Shown one piece after another: positions 8,879 through 16,049 of a stretch of DNA of 64,000 nt. Source of the DNA: an uncultured Lachnoclostridium sp. (GTDB lineage: Bacteria > Bacillota > Clostridia > Lachnospirales > Lachnospiraceae); NCBI GenBank assembly GCA_946415315.1, contig CAMKRZ010000002.1, positions 186,001-250,000 on the forward strand. The letters run 5' to 3'. Each line of letters opens with the position of its first letter. Position 1 is the first letter of the stretch. The notes beneath the pieces were generated by a model. It had not been told where the DNA came from. It was given only the letters and a program-made list of their open reading frames with translations, and ran no database searches. A program made the translations under genes and the position numbers.

Positions 8879-9346
8879 TTATCTGTTCTCTTTCGCGCGT
8901 TCCTGCGTAATATGGATGATCAGATCCATTGCATCCGCGTAGCCTTCTATGCCGCGCCCGTACACCTGACGGTCGCAGGCGTTGGCCGTCACGCTGTTGC
9001 TCCGGAACGGCTCGCGCTTATAAATATTCGTCAAATGAACCTCAATCTTCGGCACGGACAGCATCAGCAGCGCATCGTAGATCGCGTAGCTGTAGTGCGT
9101 GTACGCCGCAGGATTGATGATCACGCCGCAGTAGTTGCCCTGCATCGCGCGATTCAGGCGCGTGACGATCTCCCCTTCCGAATTGCTCTGGAAAATCTCG
9201 ACAAGGTACCCCCTCTTTTGTGCCTCCGCACGGCAGAATGCCTGCAGATCGTCATATGTTTCATGACCGTATATCTCCGGCTCTCTCTTGCCGAGCATGG
9301 CAAGATTCGGACCGTTTACGATCAGCAAAGTCTTCGCTGGTGCCAT
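8879..9346 (-). CDS. aroQ: 3-dehydroquinate dehydratase, type II
   Basis: This converts 3-dehydroquinate to 3-dehydroshikimate. The 155-residue protein has the type II signatures NGPNLAMLGKREPEIYG (catalytic Arg/Tyr loop), FQSNSEGEIV, IINPAAYTHYSYAIYDAL and EVHLTNIYKREPFRSNS. AAAGGAGG precedes the ATG at 9346. It lies 70 bases after the HAD-shikimate kinase fusion, so two steps of the shikimate pathway are adjacent. Confidence 0.97.
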   Translation of the reverse strand: MAPAKTLLIVNGPNLAMLGKREPEIYGHETYDDLQAFCRAEAQKRGYLVEIFQSNSEGEIVTRLNRAMQGNYCGVIINPAAYTHYSYAIYDALLMLSVPKIEVHLTNIYKREPFRSNSVTANACDRQVYGRGIEGYADAMDLIIHITQERAKENR

Positions 9347-9416
9347 ATTGCCTCCTTTGTGCCCGTGTTATGCTGCCGGTCGATTGTACTCCGTACAAGT
9401 GTGAAGCAGCATTTTC

Positions 9417-10448
9417 CTAAAGCGTATCCCTGATGGCGTCCGCCACCTGATCCGGAGTACGGTCATCGATATCCACGGTGCGATGTGCAACCATCGGATA
9501 GACAAACCGCCACCTCAGGAACAGTTGCCTCCGCTCCTCTTCGGTAGTCTCCGCCTGCAGCACCGGACGTTCCTCCGGATTCAGCTGCGCGATACGTTTC
9601 TTCATCTCCTCCTCGCTGCCGTTTAGGTACACCACTGTGCCGAGCTTGCGGAGCATTTTCTGGTTCTTCTGCCGGATCGGCATGCCGTCACCGGTCGCGA
9701 TGACCGAGTGAGTCGCCGACTTGAGGAGACCCTTGAGCGCCATCGTCTCCAGGTCGCGGAAATACTCCTCTCCCTTGGTGCGGTAAATCTCCGGGATGCT
9801 CATGCCGACCTTCTCCTCGATATACCGGTCGGTGTCAATGAAATCAAAGCCCATCTCCTTCGCCAGCACCTGTCCCGCGGTCGTCTTGCCGGAACCCATA
9901 AATCCGATCAGCACGACGTTGAGCTGATGCATCTTCTCCCAGCGGTCACGCCGATAGAAATGCATGACGACGCGCTCGAGCTTGCGCTTTGCGATGATCT
10001 GCACCTCCTCGCGGCGGTTGATCGGCTTGACGAGGATCGAGCGGATGCCGGAGCGGTTCGCTCCGTACACATCGGTAAAGAGCTGATCGCCGATGAAGAG
10101 AGTGTTCTTCTTCGTCGTGCGCATCAGGACCATCGCCTTGAGGTAGTTTCTGCGCGCCGGTTTGTGCGCGTTGAAAATGTAGTGGAGTTTCACGCCCTTG
10201 ACGCGCGCTCCCCGGTAGAAACGGCGCACGCGCGGCGCTTTGTTGTTTGAGAGAAGGCAGATCCGGAATCCGATCTTGTTCAAACGACGGAAAAGCTCGA
10301 CCACCTCCGCGTTCGCGTCGGCGCCGTGCTCAACCAGCGTGTTATCGATGTCATAGATCAGGCCTCGGTACCCCTTGCGGTACAGTTCCTCGTAGTCGAT
10401 ATCGTACGAGGACTCGGCCATCTCCGCCGGATAAAACATTCGGAACAT
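9417..10448 (-). CDS. aroK: Fusion: YqeG-type HAD phosphatase + shikimate kinase
   Basis: One continuous 343-codon frame joins two enzymes. Residues 1-~170 are a YqeG/HAD-IIIA phosphatase: nucleophile motif IYDIDNTLV (Asp33, Asp35), LLSNN at 66-70, and GDQLFTDVYGANR (Asp121, Asp126). Residues ~174-343 are shikimate kinase: Walker A GFMGSGKTT (182-190), DTD (205-207), FRDLE with the shikimate-binding Arg231, and ERPVLQ in the lid. The family's invariant GGG motif reads G-D-G (253-255), with codons GGT GAC GGC on the minus strand. It could still be active, or impaired. The start at 10448 follows GGGGTGAA; ATG at 10439 is an alternative. Confidence 0.9.
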   Translation of the reverse strand: MFRMFYPAEMAESSYDIDYEELYRKGYRGLIYDIDNTLVEHGADANAEVVELFRRLNKIGFRICLLSNNKAPRVRRFYRGARVKGVKLHYIFNAHKPARRNYLKAMVLMRTTKKNTLFIGDQLFTDVYGANRSGIRSILVKPINRREEVQIIAKRKLERVVMHFYRRDRWEKMHQLNVVLIGFMGSGKTTAGQVLAKEMGFDFIDTDRYIEEKVGMSIPEIYRTKGEEYFRDLETMALKGLLKSATHSVIATGDGMPIRQKNQKMLRKLGTVVYLNGSEEEMKKRIAQLNPEERPVLQAETTEEERRQLFLRWRFVYPMVAHRTVDIDDRTPDQVADAIRDTL

Positions 10449-10532
10449 TCTTCACCCCAACCTGCGGCAAACAGTCTGATCGCGCAAAAGCTGCGATACC
10501 AACGCCGTTTGACCGCATCATTTCCGTATCAC

Positions 10533-10561
10533 AGTGTAACAATCTTTGTTTGCGTTGTCAA
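10533..10561 (-). promoter_or_regulatory. Promoter of the aroK-aroQ-pepP operon
   Basis: A consensus TTGACA (10556-10561) and TACACT (10533-10538) are 17 bases apart, about 85 bases before the fusion gene. Confidence 0.8.
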
Positions 10562-10611
10562 TCAATCTTTGACTGCTTTTCGGAAGCGGCAGGGGCATTT
10601 TCCGACGACAG

Positions 10612-10649
10612 AAAAATACTGCAGAGGCCGGTAAAACGACCCCTGCAGT
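10612..10649 (-). terminator. Terminator of the EF-G paralogue
   Basis: ACTGCAGAGG (10618-10627) and CCCCTGCAGT (10640-10649) form a 10-bp stem with one mismatch. TTTTT follows on the minus strand. It lies 68 bases after the EF-G stop. Confidence 0.8.
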
Positions 10650-10716
10650 ACTATGATCATGTAACGTGAATACCGGGTTATATCCCGATTGTCAGACGGA
10701 AAATGCCTGCCGGAAA

Positions 10717-12804
10717 TTACTCCTCGTCTTCCACCTTCTCCGCCTCGTCGATAACCTTCGCCTGAACATCCGAAGGAGCGGGCTCGTATCTTGCGAACTC
10801 ATAGGAGTAGTCGCCGATACCACCGGTCATGGAACGAAGGTCGGTCGAGTAGCCGTAAAGCTCGGACATCGGGATGTCCGCGATGATCTCCTGCTTGCCG
10901 CCTGTGATCGGGTTCATACCGAGAACACGGCCGCGGCGCTTGCTGAGGTCACCCATGATATCGCCGGTGAACTTGTCCGGAACGACAACCTTCATCGAAG
11001 CGATCGGCTCGAGAATGATCGGCGTAGCATCCATGATACCGGCCTTGAACGCCTTGCGGGCAGCCAGCTTAAATGCCATTTCGTTCGAGTCTACCGGATG
11101 GTAGGAACCGTCGATCAGGGTAGCCTTGATACCGACAACCGGATATCCTGCGAGAGGACCTGCGAGAACGCTCTCCTGAACACCCTTCTCAACTGCCGGG
11201 AAGAAGTTGCGCGGCACGGAACCGCCGAAGATCTTCTCCTCGAATACGTAAGGGGTCTCAAGATCGCCGGAGGGCTCGAACGTCATGATAACGTCACCGA
11301 ACTGGCCGGCACCGCCGGACTGCTTCTTATGACGTCCCTGAACCTGAACCTTCTTGCGGATGGTCTCACGGTAAGCAACCTTCGGTTTGGAGATGATAAC
11401 TTCCACCTTGTAGCGGGCAAGAAGCTTGCTCACGGTAACCTCGAGCTGCTGCTCGCCGATACCGTACAGAAGCGACTGGCGGTTCTCCTTGTCGTTGACG
11501 GTGCGAAGGGTCTTATCCTCCTCCATCAGCTTCGAAAGAGCCTGGGAGATCTTGTCGTCATCGCCCTTGTTCTTCGCCTCGTAGCGCACGTAGGTGTACG
11601 GTACGGACATCTTGATCGGATCGTAAACAATCGGATTTGCCTTCGTCGAGAGCGTGTCACCGGTCTGCGTGTCGGACAGCTTGCCGATCGCGCCGATGTC
11701 GCCTGCATAGAGTTCCTTCACCTCGATCTGTTCCTTGCCGCGAAGCACATACAGACGGGAAAGTTTTTCCTCAGTGCCCTTGTTCGCGTTGTAGATCACG
11801 GAGTCGGACTTCAGAACGCCGGAGCAGATCTTGACAAGGGAGAATTTACCGATAAACGGATCCGCGATCGTCTTGAATACGCGTGCGGAAAATTCCTTGT
11901 TCGCATCGTAGTCCGCGAAGAACGTCGTCTCGGTCTTCTGGCTCATGCCGGTGATGACATTCTTGTTCGGCGACGGGAAATACTTGTCGATCGCCTGCAA
12001 CAGCGCAAACGTACCTCTTGCCTGCACGCCGGAGCCGCAGAGCACGGGGATCATGTCGCACGAAGCAACGCCGGAGCGGATGGCGTTCTCGATCTCAACC
12101 ATCGTGAACTCCTCGCCCTCGAAGAACTTGTTCATCAGATCTTCGCTCGTCTCCGCGATGGACTCCATCAGAGCATCGCGGTACGCATTCGTGTATTCCA
12201 TGCAGTAATCCGGAATGTCACCGTCGACATACTCGCCGAGGTTGTTCGAGAAGCGGCGTCCAGCCTTCTTCACAACGTTGACAAAACCGATGAACTTCTC
12301 GTTCTCACGGATCGGGGTGTGGAACGGCGCGATGCGGTTGCCGTAATCTTCCTTCAGAGCCTCAACCACGTTGCGGAAGGACGCGTTGTCATCGTCCATG
12401 TCCGTGACGAAGATCATGCGAGGCAGCTTATAGCGCTCGCAGATGTCCCATGCCTTCTTCGTGCCGACTTCGATGCCGGCCTTGCCGGAAACAACGATCA
12501 CGGCTGCGTCAGCCGCGCTGACAGCCTCTTCCACCTCACCGACAAAATCGAAATAACCCGGAGTATCCAGGAAATTAATCTTCGTATCTTCCCAGAGGAT
12601 CGGTACCAGCGTCGTGCTGATGGAGAACAGTCTCTTCTGCTCTTCCTTGTCATAATCGCTGATCGTGTTGCCCTCTTCCACGCGGCCCATACGCTTGGTG
12701 ATACCTGTCGTATACGCCATGGCCTCCACGAGAGTAGTCTTTCCGCACCCGCCGTGACCCAGGATGGCGACATTGCGGATCTTCTCGTACTTGTACGTCT
12801 GCAT
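10717..12804 (-). CDS. Elongation factor G paralogue (EF-G2 type GTPase)
   Basis: This is a five-domain translational GTPase of 695 residues. It has Walker A GHGGCGKTTL, switch region with DTPGYFDF, and VTDMDDD in the NKXD position (T-D-M-D in place of N-K-X-D). Domain IV includes GRHKKQSGGAGQFGDV, and the C-terminus is typical of EF-G. The G1 sequence with GGCGKT and the altered G4 motif place it with the EF-G2/FusA2 paralogues, not the main ribosomal translocase. A role under stress or in recycling is inference. The start at 12804 has GGAGG 7 bases upstream; the reading frame stays open for 27 more codons without a ribosome site. Confidence 0.9.
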   Translation of the reverse strand: MQTYKYEKIRNVAILGHGGCGKTTLVEAMAYTTGITKRMGRVEEGNTISDYDKEEQKRLFSISTTLVPILWEDTKINFLDTPGYFDFVGEVEEAVSAADAAVIVVSGKAGIEVGTKKAWDICERYKLPRMIFVTDMDDDNASFRNVVEALKEDYGNRIAPFHTPIRENEKFIGFVNVVKKAGRRFSNNLGEYVDGDIPDYCMEYTNAYRDALMESIAETSEDLMNKFFEGEEFTMVEIENAIRSGVASCDMIPVLCGSGVQARGTFALLQAIDKYFPSPNKNVITGMSQKTETTFFADYDANKEFSARVFKTIADPFIGKFSLVKICSGVLKSDSVIYNANKGTEEKLSRLYVLRGKEQIEVKELYAGDIGAIGKLSDTQTGDTLSTKANPIVYDPIKMSVPYTYVRYEAKNKGDDDKISQALSKLMEEDKTLRTVNDKENRQSLLYGIGEQQLEVTVSKLLARYKVEVIISKPKVAYRETIRKKVQVQGRHKKQSGGAGQFGDVIMTFEPSGDLETPYVFEEKIFGGSVPRNFFPAVEKGVQESVLAGPLAGYPVVGIKATLIDGSYHPVDSNEMAFKLAARKAFKAGIMDATPIILEPIASMKVVVPDKFTGDIMGDLSKRRGRVLGMNPITGGKQEIIADIPMSELYGYSTDLRSMTGGIGDYSYEFARYEPAPSDVQAKVIDEAEKVEDEE

Positions 12805-12910
12805 GATTGTATTCCTCCAATACTTGTAATGTTCTCTCCGGAAAATGAGGAAAAACCGATTGCGGAAGCAATCCTTCCCGAACAATTATCCGAGCGAAAA
12901 CCGTATGATG

Positions 12911-12939
12911 ATTTTACCAATTTTCCGAGAAATAATCAA
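12911..12939 (-). promoter_or_regulatory. Promoter of the EF-G paralogue
   Basis: TTGATT (12934-12939) and TAAAAT (12911-12916) are 17 bases apart, about 105 bases before the start. Confidence 0.6.
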
Positions 12940-13011
12940 TTCTTTTTTGTTTATTTTTTCAAGTTTTTGCCATGAAAGGGCTTCCCGCGCGCCTTTTTCA
13001 TCCATAACGAA

Positions 13012-13046
13012 GGCGGCCGCCGTGCTTTTTCGCACCGGCAGCCGCC
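13012..13046 (-). terminator. GC-rich hairpin after the DUF885 gene
   Basis: GGCGGCCGCCGTGC and GCACCGGCAGCCGCC pair almost fully around a short T/C loop, 66 bases after the DUF885 stop. There is no clear T-run on the minus strand, so termination is only probable. Confidence 0.45.
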
Positions 13047-13111
13047 GAGATCATCGTTTCGGATACTCAAAATCGGAATTACTTCCGTCAGCATCATATT
13101 CGAAAAGCTTC

Positions 13112-15124
13112 TTACTTCGTCTCATCCGGGAGCCCGAGGTGCTTGCGCAGCACGCCGATGCTCGCAGGGCCGACCGTAAGGAACGCCTCATACGCTTCCA
13201 CGCGGGTCATGCCCTTTGCCACCAACTCGTCGATGATGTCAACGCACTGGAAATGACTGAACGAGTAAGGAAGAAGCATGCCGGGATCGCTCGCTACAAA
13301 CTCCAGGATGTACTCAGCGAAAGCCTCATTGTCGCCGTACAGCGTACTGCCGAGATACTCGAGCAGTTCCTTGGTACCCCAGTTGTAATAGTTCACGCCG
13401 ATGTCACACACCGCAACAACGCTGTTCGAGTAAATCGAATCAAAATCGCACAGGAACGCTACGGCAGTATCCCCGTCCGTAACCCAGTTGTACGCTTCCT
13501 TGCCCATCATGGTTGCCCATCCTTCGTCATAACCGGTATAGGAGAGCGCCGCATTGATGATGTTGTAGCCGTCCAGGTGACGGAAGAACTCATCCTGATA
13601 GAGATGTCCCGGATAACCTTCATGTGCCAGCGTCGAGAACATCTCCACGTTTGACTCCTTGTTATGCGGGTTCACGCGGATGATCTTGCGGTCCGGATTG
13701 TCAACCTGCGGAACCAGGAAGTATGCGAGAATGCTGTCCACACACAACTCGTCCGCAAGTGCCGATACCGTATACTTCGTATCGCGGATCGCCGGGAAAT
13801 TTTCTGCAGTCAGAACTTTCAGCCGGTCGAGGATCGCGACAAAGTCGTGGGTGTCATATTCCAGCTCGTTATACCGCTTGAGGCAATTCATATCCTTCAG
13901 GTAAATGGTGCGGTACGTATTCAGCAGCTCGTCGATCTTCCTGTTCAGATAGTCGTACATATCATCGACGGAGAGATTGGAACCGGTCGTAGCCTGAACA
14001 AGATACGAGTAGTATTCCTTACCGCCCTCTCTTGCCGCAAGGCCCTTCGGGTCCTCGATATAGCTCTTGAGCGTCTTCACATTTTCACGCATTGCTTCGG
14101 CTGCAGGGATCAGTTTCTCCTGGAGAAGCTGATTGACCTCCGCCACACGCTTCTCGATCGTCGCCTCATCCATTCCCGCATCTGCCGCATTGGCACGGAA
14201 TGCAGCAAGAATGACATTGTTGTCCTTTTTGCAAAGATTGTTCAGGTTATCGAGCGTCGTGTCGTACATGTCCTGAGACGGGCATGCTCCGGTCTCACAG
14301 AGATGCTTCATCTCCTTGAACAACGGATCCAGGTAGTTGGCGACCGCCTCGATATCCTTCAGGTAATCCTCGTAATCCTTGTCTTCCACGAACGGATATT
14401 CGCAGAGTGCCGAAAGCACTCCGTCGACGGCATTGTTGCCCGAAGCCATCAGATAATTGTTCACGCACGTGAAATCGATCGAACGGTATCTCTCCGAAAA
14501 GTCAAGCTCATATACAAGACGGTCATAGTTGACCTTCTGGGCGTCGGTCAGATTTTCATAATGGAAGGATTCGAGGCCCTGGCAGGCATCCTTGAAATCC
14601 AGATAAGCCTGCTCGTTGTTGTACTCGGGCTCCTCCATCTCATACGTCACGTCGATCCCGTAAGCTTCCGGATGCTCCAGTCGGAAATGAAGCGTCAGAT
14701 GGTTGGTGCCCATCAGAGATACAAACACTTCCTCCAGAAACGCATCAAACGCCTCCCGCTCCTCCTCCACGGAAGAGAACGATGCCGGCGTAGGTGTCGG
14801 CTTGTCGGGCTTAGGTGTCGGTGTATTGGTTGCCGTGGGCTCCGGCGTAGGAGTCGCCGGCTCGGGTGTCGGTGTTGCCGGCTCAGGCGTCGGCGTATCC
14901 GCAACCGTAGGTGTCGGAGTGTCAGGCACCGGCGTCGGGGTATCCGCAGCCGTAGGCGTCGGCGTGTCGGAAGCAGGCGTCGGGGTATCCTTGACCGGCG
15001 TCACCTCGTTGCTCGTCGCGTTCTTCGGCTTGCGCTCTTCGTTCGTGTTGCCGGCGCAGCCGGTCACCATGAGCACAACAAGCAGAAGACACATCCATCG
15101 TTTCAAAATGTTCCTCTTTTTCAT
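13112..15124 (-). CDS. DUF885 family zinc-peptidase-like lipoprotein
   Basis: This is a secreted lipoprotein. The signal peptide WMCLLLVVLMVTGC ends in a lipobox Cys. About 100 residues of Thr/Pro-rich linker built from TPTP units follow, then a DUF885 domain of ~550 residues. The motif HEGYPGHLYQDEFF near residue 500 is the HExxH-like zinc site of the family, and GYDEGWA follows. DUF885 proteins are putative peptidases of uncertain substrate. The start at 15124 puts the signal peptide at the N-terminus and has AAAGGA upstream; ATG at 15163 would add 13 charged residues. Confidence 0.88.
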   Translation of the reverse strand: MKKRNILKRWMCLLLVVLMVTGCAGNTNEERKPKNATSNEVTPVKDTPTPASDTPTPTAADTPTPVPDTPTPTVADTPTPEPATPTPEPATPTPEPTATNTPTPKPDKPTPTPASFSSVEEEREAFDAFLEEVFVSLMGTNHLTLHFRLEHPEAYGIDVTYEMEEPEYNNEQAYLDFKDACQGLESFHYENLTDAQKVNYDRLVYELDFSERYRSIDFTCVNNYLMASGNNAVDGVLSALCEYPFVEDKDYEDYLKDIEAVANYLDPLFKEMKHLCETGACPSQDMYDTTLDNLNNLCKKDNNVILAAFRANAADAGMDEATIEKRVAEVNQLLQEKLIPAAEAMRENVKTLKSYIEDPKGLAAREGGKEYYSYLVQATTGSNLSVDDMYDYLNRKIDELLNTYRTIYLKDMNCLKRYNELEYDTHDFVAILDRLKVLTAENFPAIRDTKYTVSALADELCVDSILAYFLVPQVDNPDRKIIRVNPHNKESNVEMFSTLAHEGYPGHLYQDEFFRHLDGYNIINAALSYTGYDEGWATMMGKEAYNWVTDGDTAVAFLCDFDSIYSNSVVAVCDIGVNYYNWGTKELLEYLGSTLYGDNEAFAEYILEFVASDPGMLLPYSFSHFQCVDIIDELVAKGMTRVEAYEAFLTVGPASIGVLRKHLGLPDETK

Positions 15125-15243
15125 AGCTTGTTTCAAATCCTTTCCCGATTCCGCCATAAACATCCCCCACGGAATCGAAGACGACTTTTCGACGAATCGG
15201 GTTTTCCTGCCGATCCGCGAAAAATACGGTCAGTGTTTCCTCA

Positions 15244-15272
15244 ATTATATGAAAATACGTCAATTTTCGCAA
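15244..15272 (-). promoter_or_regulatory. Promoter of the DUF885 lipoprotein gene
   Basis: TTGCGA (15267-15272) and TATAAT (15244-15249) are 17 bases apart on the minus strand. It is divergent from the XRE promoter 34 bases away. Confidence 0.65.
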
Positions 15273-15305
15273 CTAAAATATTAAAAAAGTTTCACATTTG
15301 ACCTA

Positions 15306-15334
15306 TTGCATTTTTCGTAAATATCTGTTACAAT
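15306..15334 (+). promoter_or_regulatory. Promoter of the XRE regulator
   Basis: TTGCAT (15306-15311) and TACAAT (15329-15334) are 17 bases apart, with a predicted start near 15341. An inverted repeat GTAAAC-CAA-GTTTAC at 15345-15359 covers the first transcribed bases and is a candidate operator. Confidence 0.65.
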
Positions 15335-15421
15335 CCAATTAGTTGTAAACCAAGTTTACGGAAACATTTTTTACTGCTATTAATCGTTTTTACTTGCCGT
15401 TAAGAGGAACAGGAGGATTAT

Positions 15422-15955
15422 ATGGACAGATCCGAAATCGGTCACATCATCAAGGAAGCCCGCCTGGCCAAGAAGATGACGCAGAGCCAGGTCGTCGGCG
15501 ATTTTATTACACGCAACATGCTTTCGCAGATTGAGAGCGGCACTGCCGTTCCGTCGATCAAGACGTTGGAATACCTTTCCAAAAAGCTTGACATTTCCAT
15601 TCATTTGCTGACTCCCGAGGAGCGCAGACTTTCCATCACCGAGAACGAGGGGGATTCCGTTCCGCTTCGCAAGGCGAAGGAACTGTACCGCTCCGGCGAT
15701 TACCGCACCGCTGCCGCTACCGTGAAGAAGCTTCTCAATCCCGAGAACCTCTTCTACGATGAGGCTTGCGCGGTATATACCATGAGCTGCATCGCGCATG
15801 CCAAGGAGATTGGAACTCCGGCCTCGGAGATCAGCTCCTATGCGAAGGAAGCGATGTTCTATGCGGACAAGGGATTCTACTCCTGCCGCGAGTGGAAAGT
15901 GGAAGCCTGCTGCCTTGTCGAGAGCGCACAGAGCAGCGGCAATGAGAAAGACTGA
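15422..15955 (+). CDS. XRE family transcription regulator
   Basis: Residues ~6-60 form a Cro/C1-type helix-turn-helix (IIKEARLAKKMTQSQVVG, then NMLSQIESGTAVPSIKTLEYLS). The remaining ~115 residues are helical and TPR-like (KAKELYRSGDYRTAAATVKK). AGGAGG lies 5 bases before the ATG. It is divergent from the DUF885 gene. The palindrome at 15345-15359 just after its promoter suggests self-regulation, perhaps sensing a small ligand or peptide through the helical part. It has its own terminator. Confidence 0.85.
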   Translation: MDRSEIGHIIKEARLAKKMTQSQVVGDFITRNMLSQIESGTAVPSIKTLEYLSKKLDISIHLLTPEERRLSITENEGDSVPLRKAKELYRSGDYRTAAATVKKLLNPENLFYDEACAVYTMSCIAHAKEIGTPASEISSYAKEAMFYADKGFYSCREWKVEACCLVESAQSSGNEKD

Positions 15956-15989
15956 CGATATGACATTGTAAAACAGATTAACACAGAAT

Positions 15990-16016
15990 GCGCAGGCGAT
16001 TGCCTGCGCGTTCTTG
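15990..16016 (+). terminator. Terminator of the XRE regulator gene
   Basis: GCGCAGGC (15990-15997) and GCCTGCGC (16002-16009) pair around GATT, followed by GTTCTTGTTT. It starts 34 bases after the stop. Confidence 0.85.
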
Positions 16017-16049
16017 TTTATTATATTGCTTTAAGGATCGGATAAAACC

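Noticed and set aside
10666-12975. Plus-strand open frame of 769 codons
   Set aside because: It is antisense to the EF-G paralogue; the length comes from codon bias of the real gene, and its translation is Arg/His/Leu-rich with no family resemblance.
13664-15301. Plus-strand open frame of 545 codons
   Set aside because: It is antisense to the DUF885 gene; the Arg-rich repeats mirror the Thr/Pro linker.
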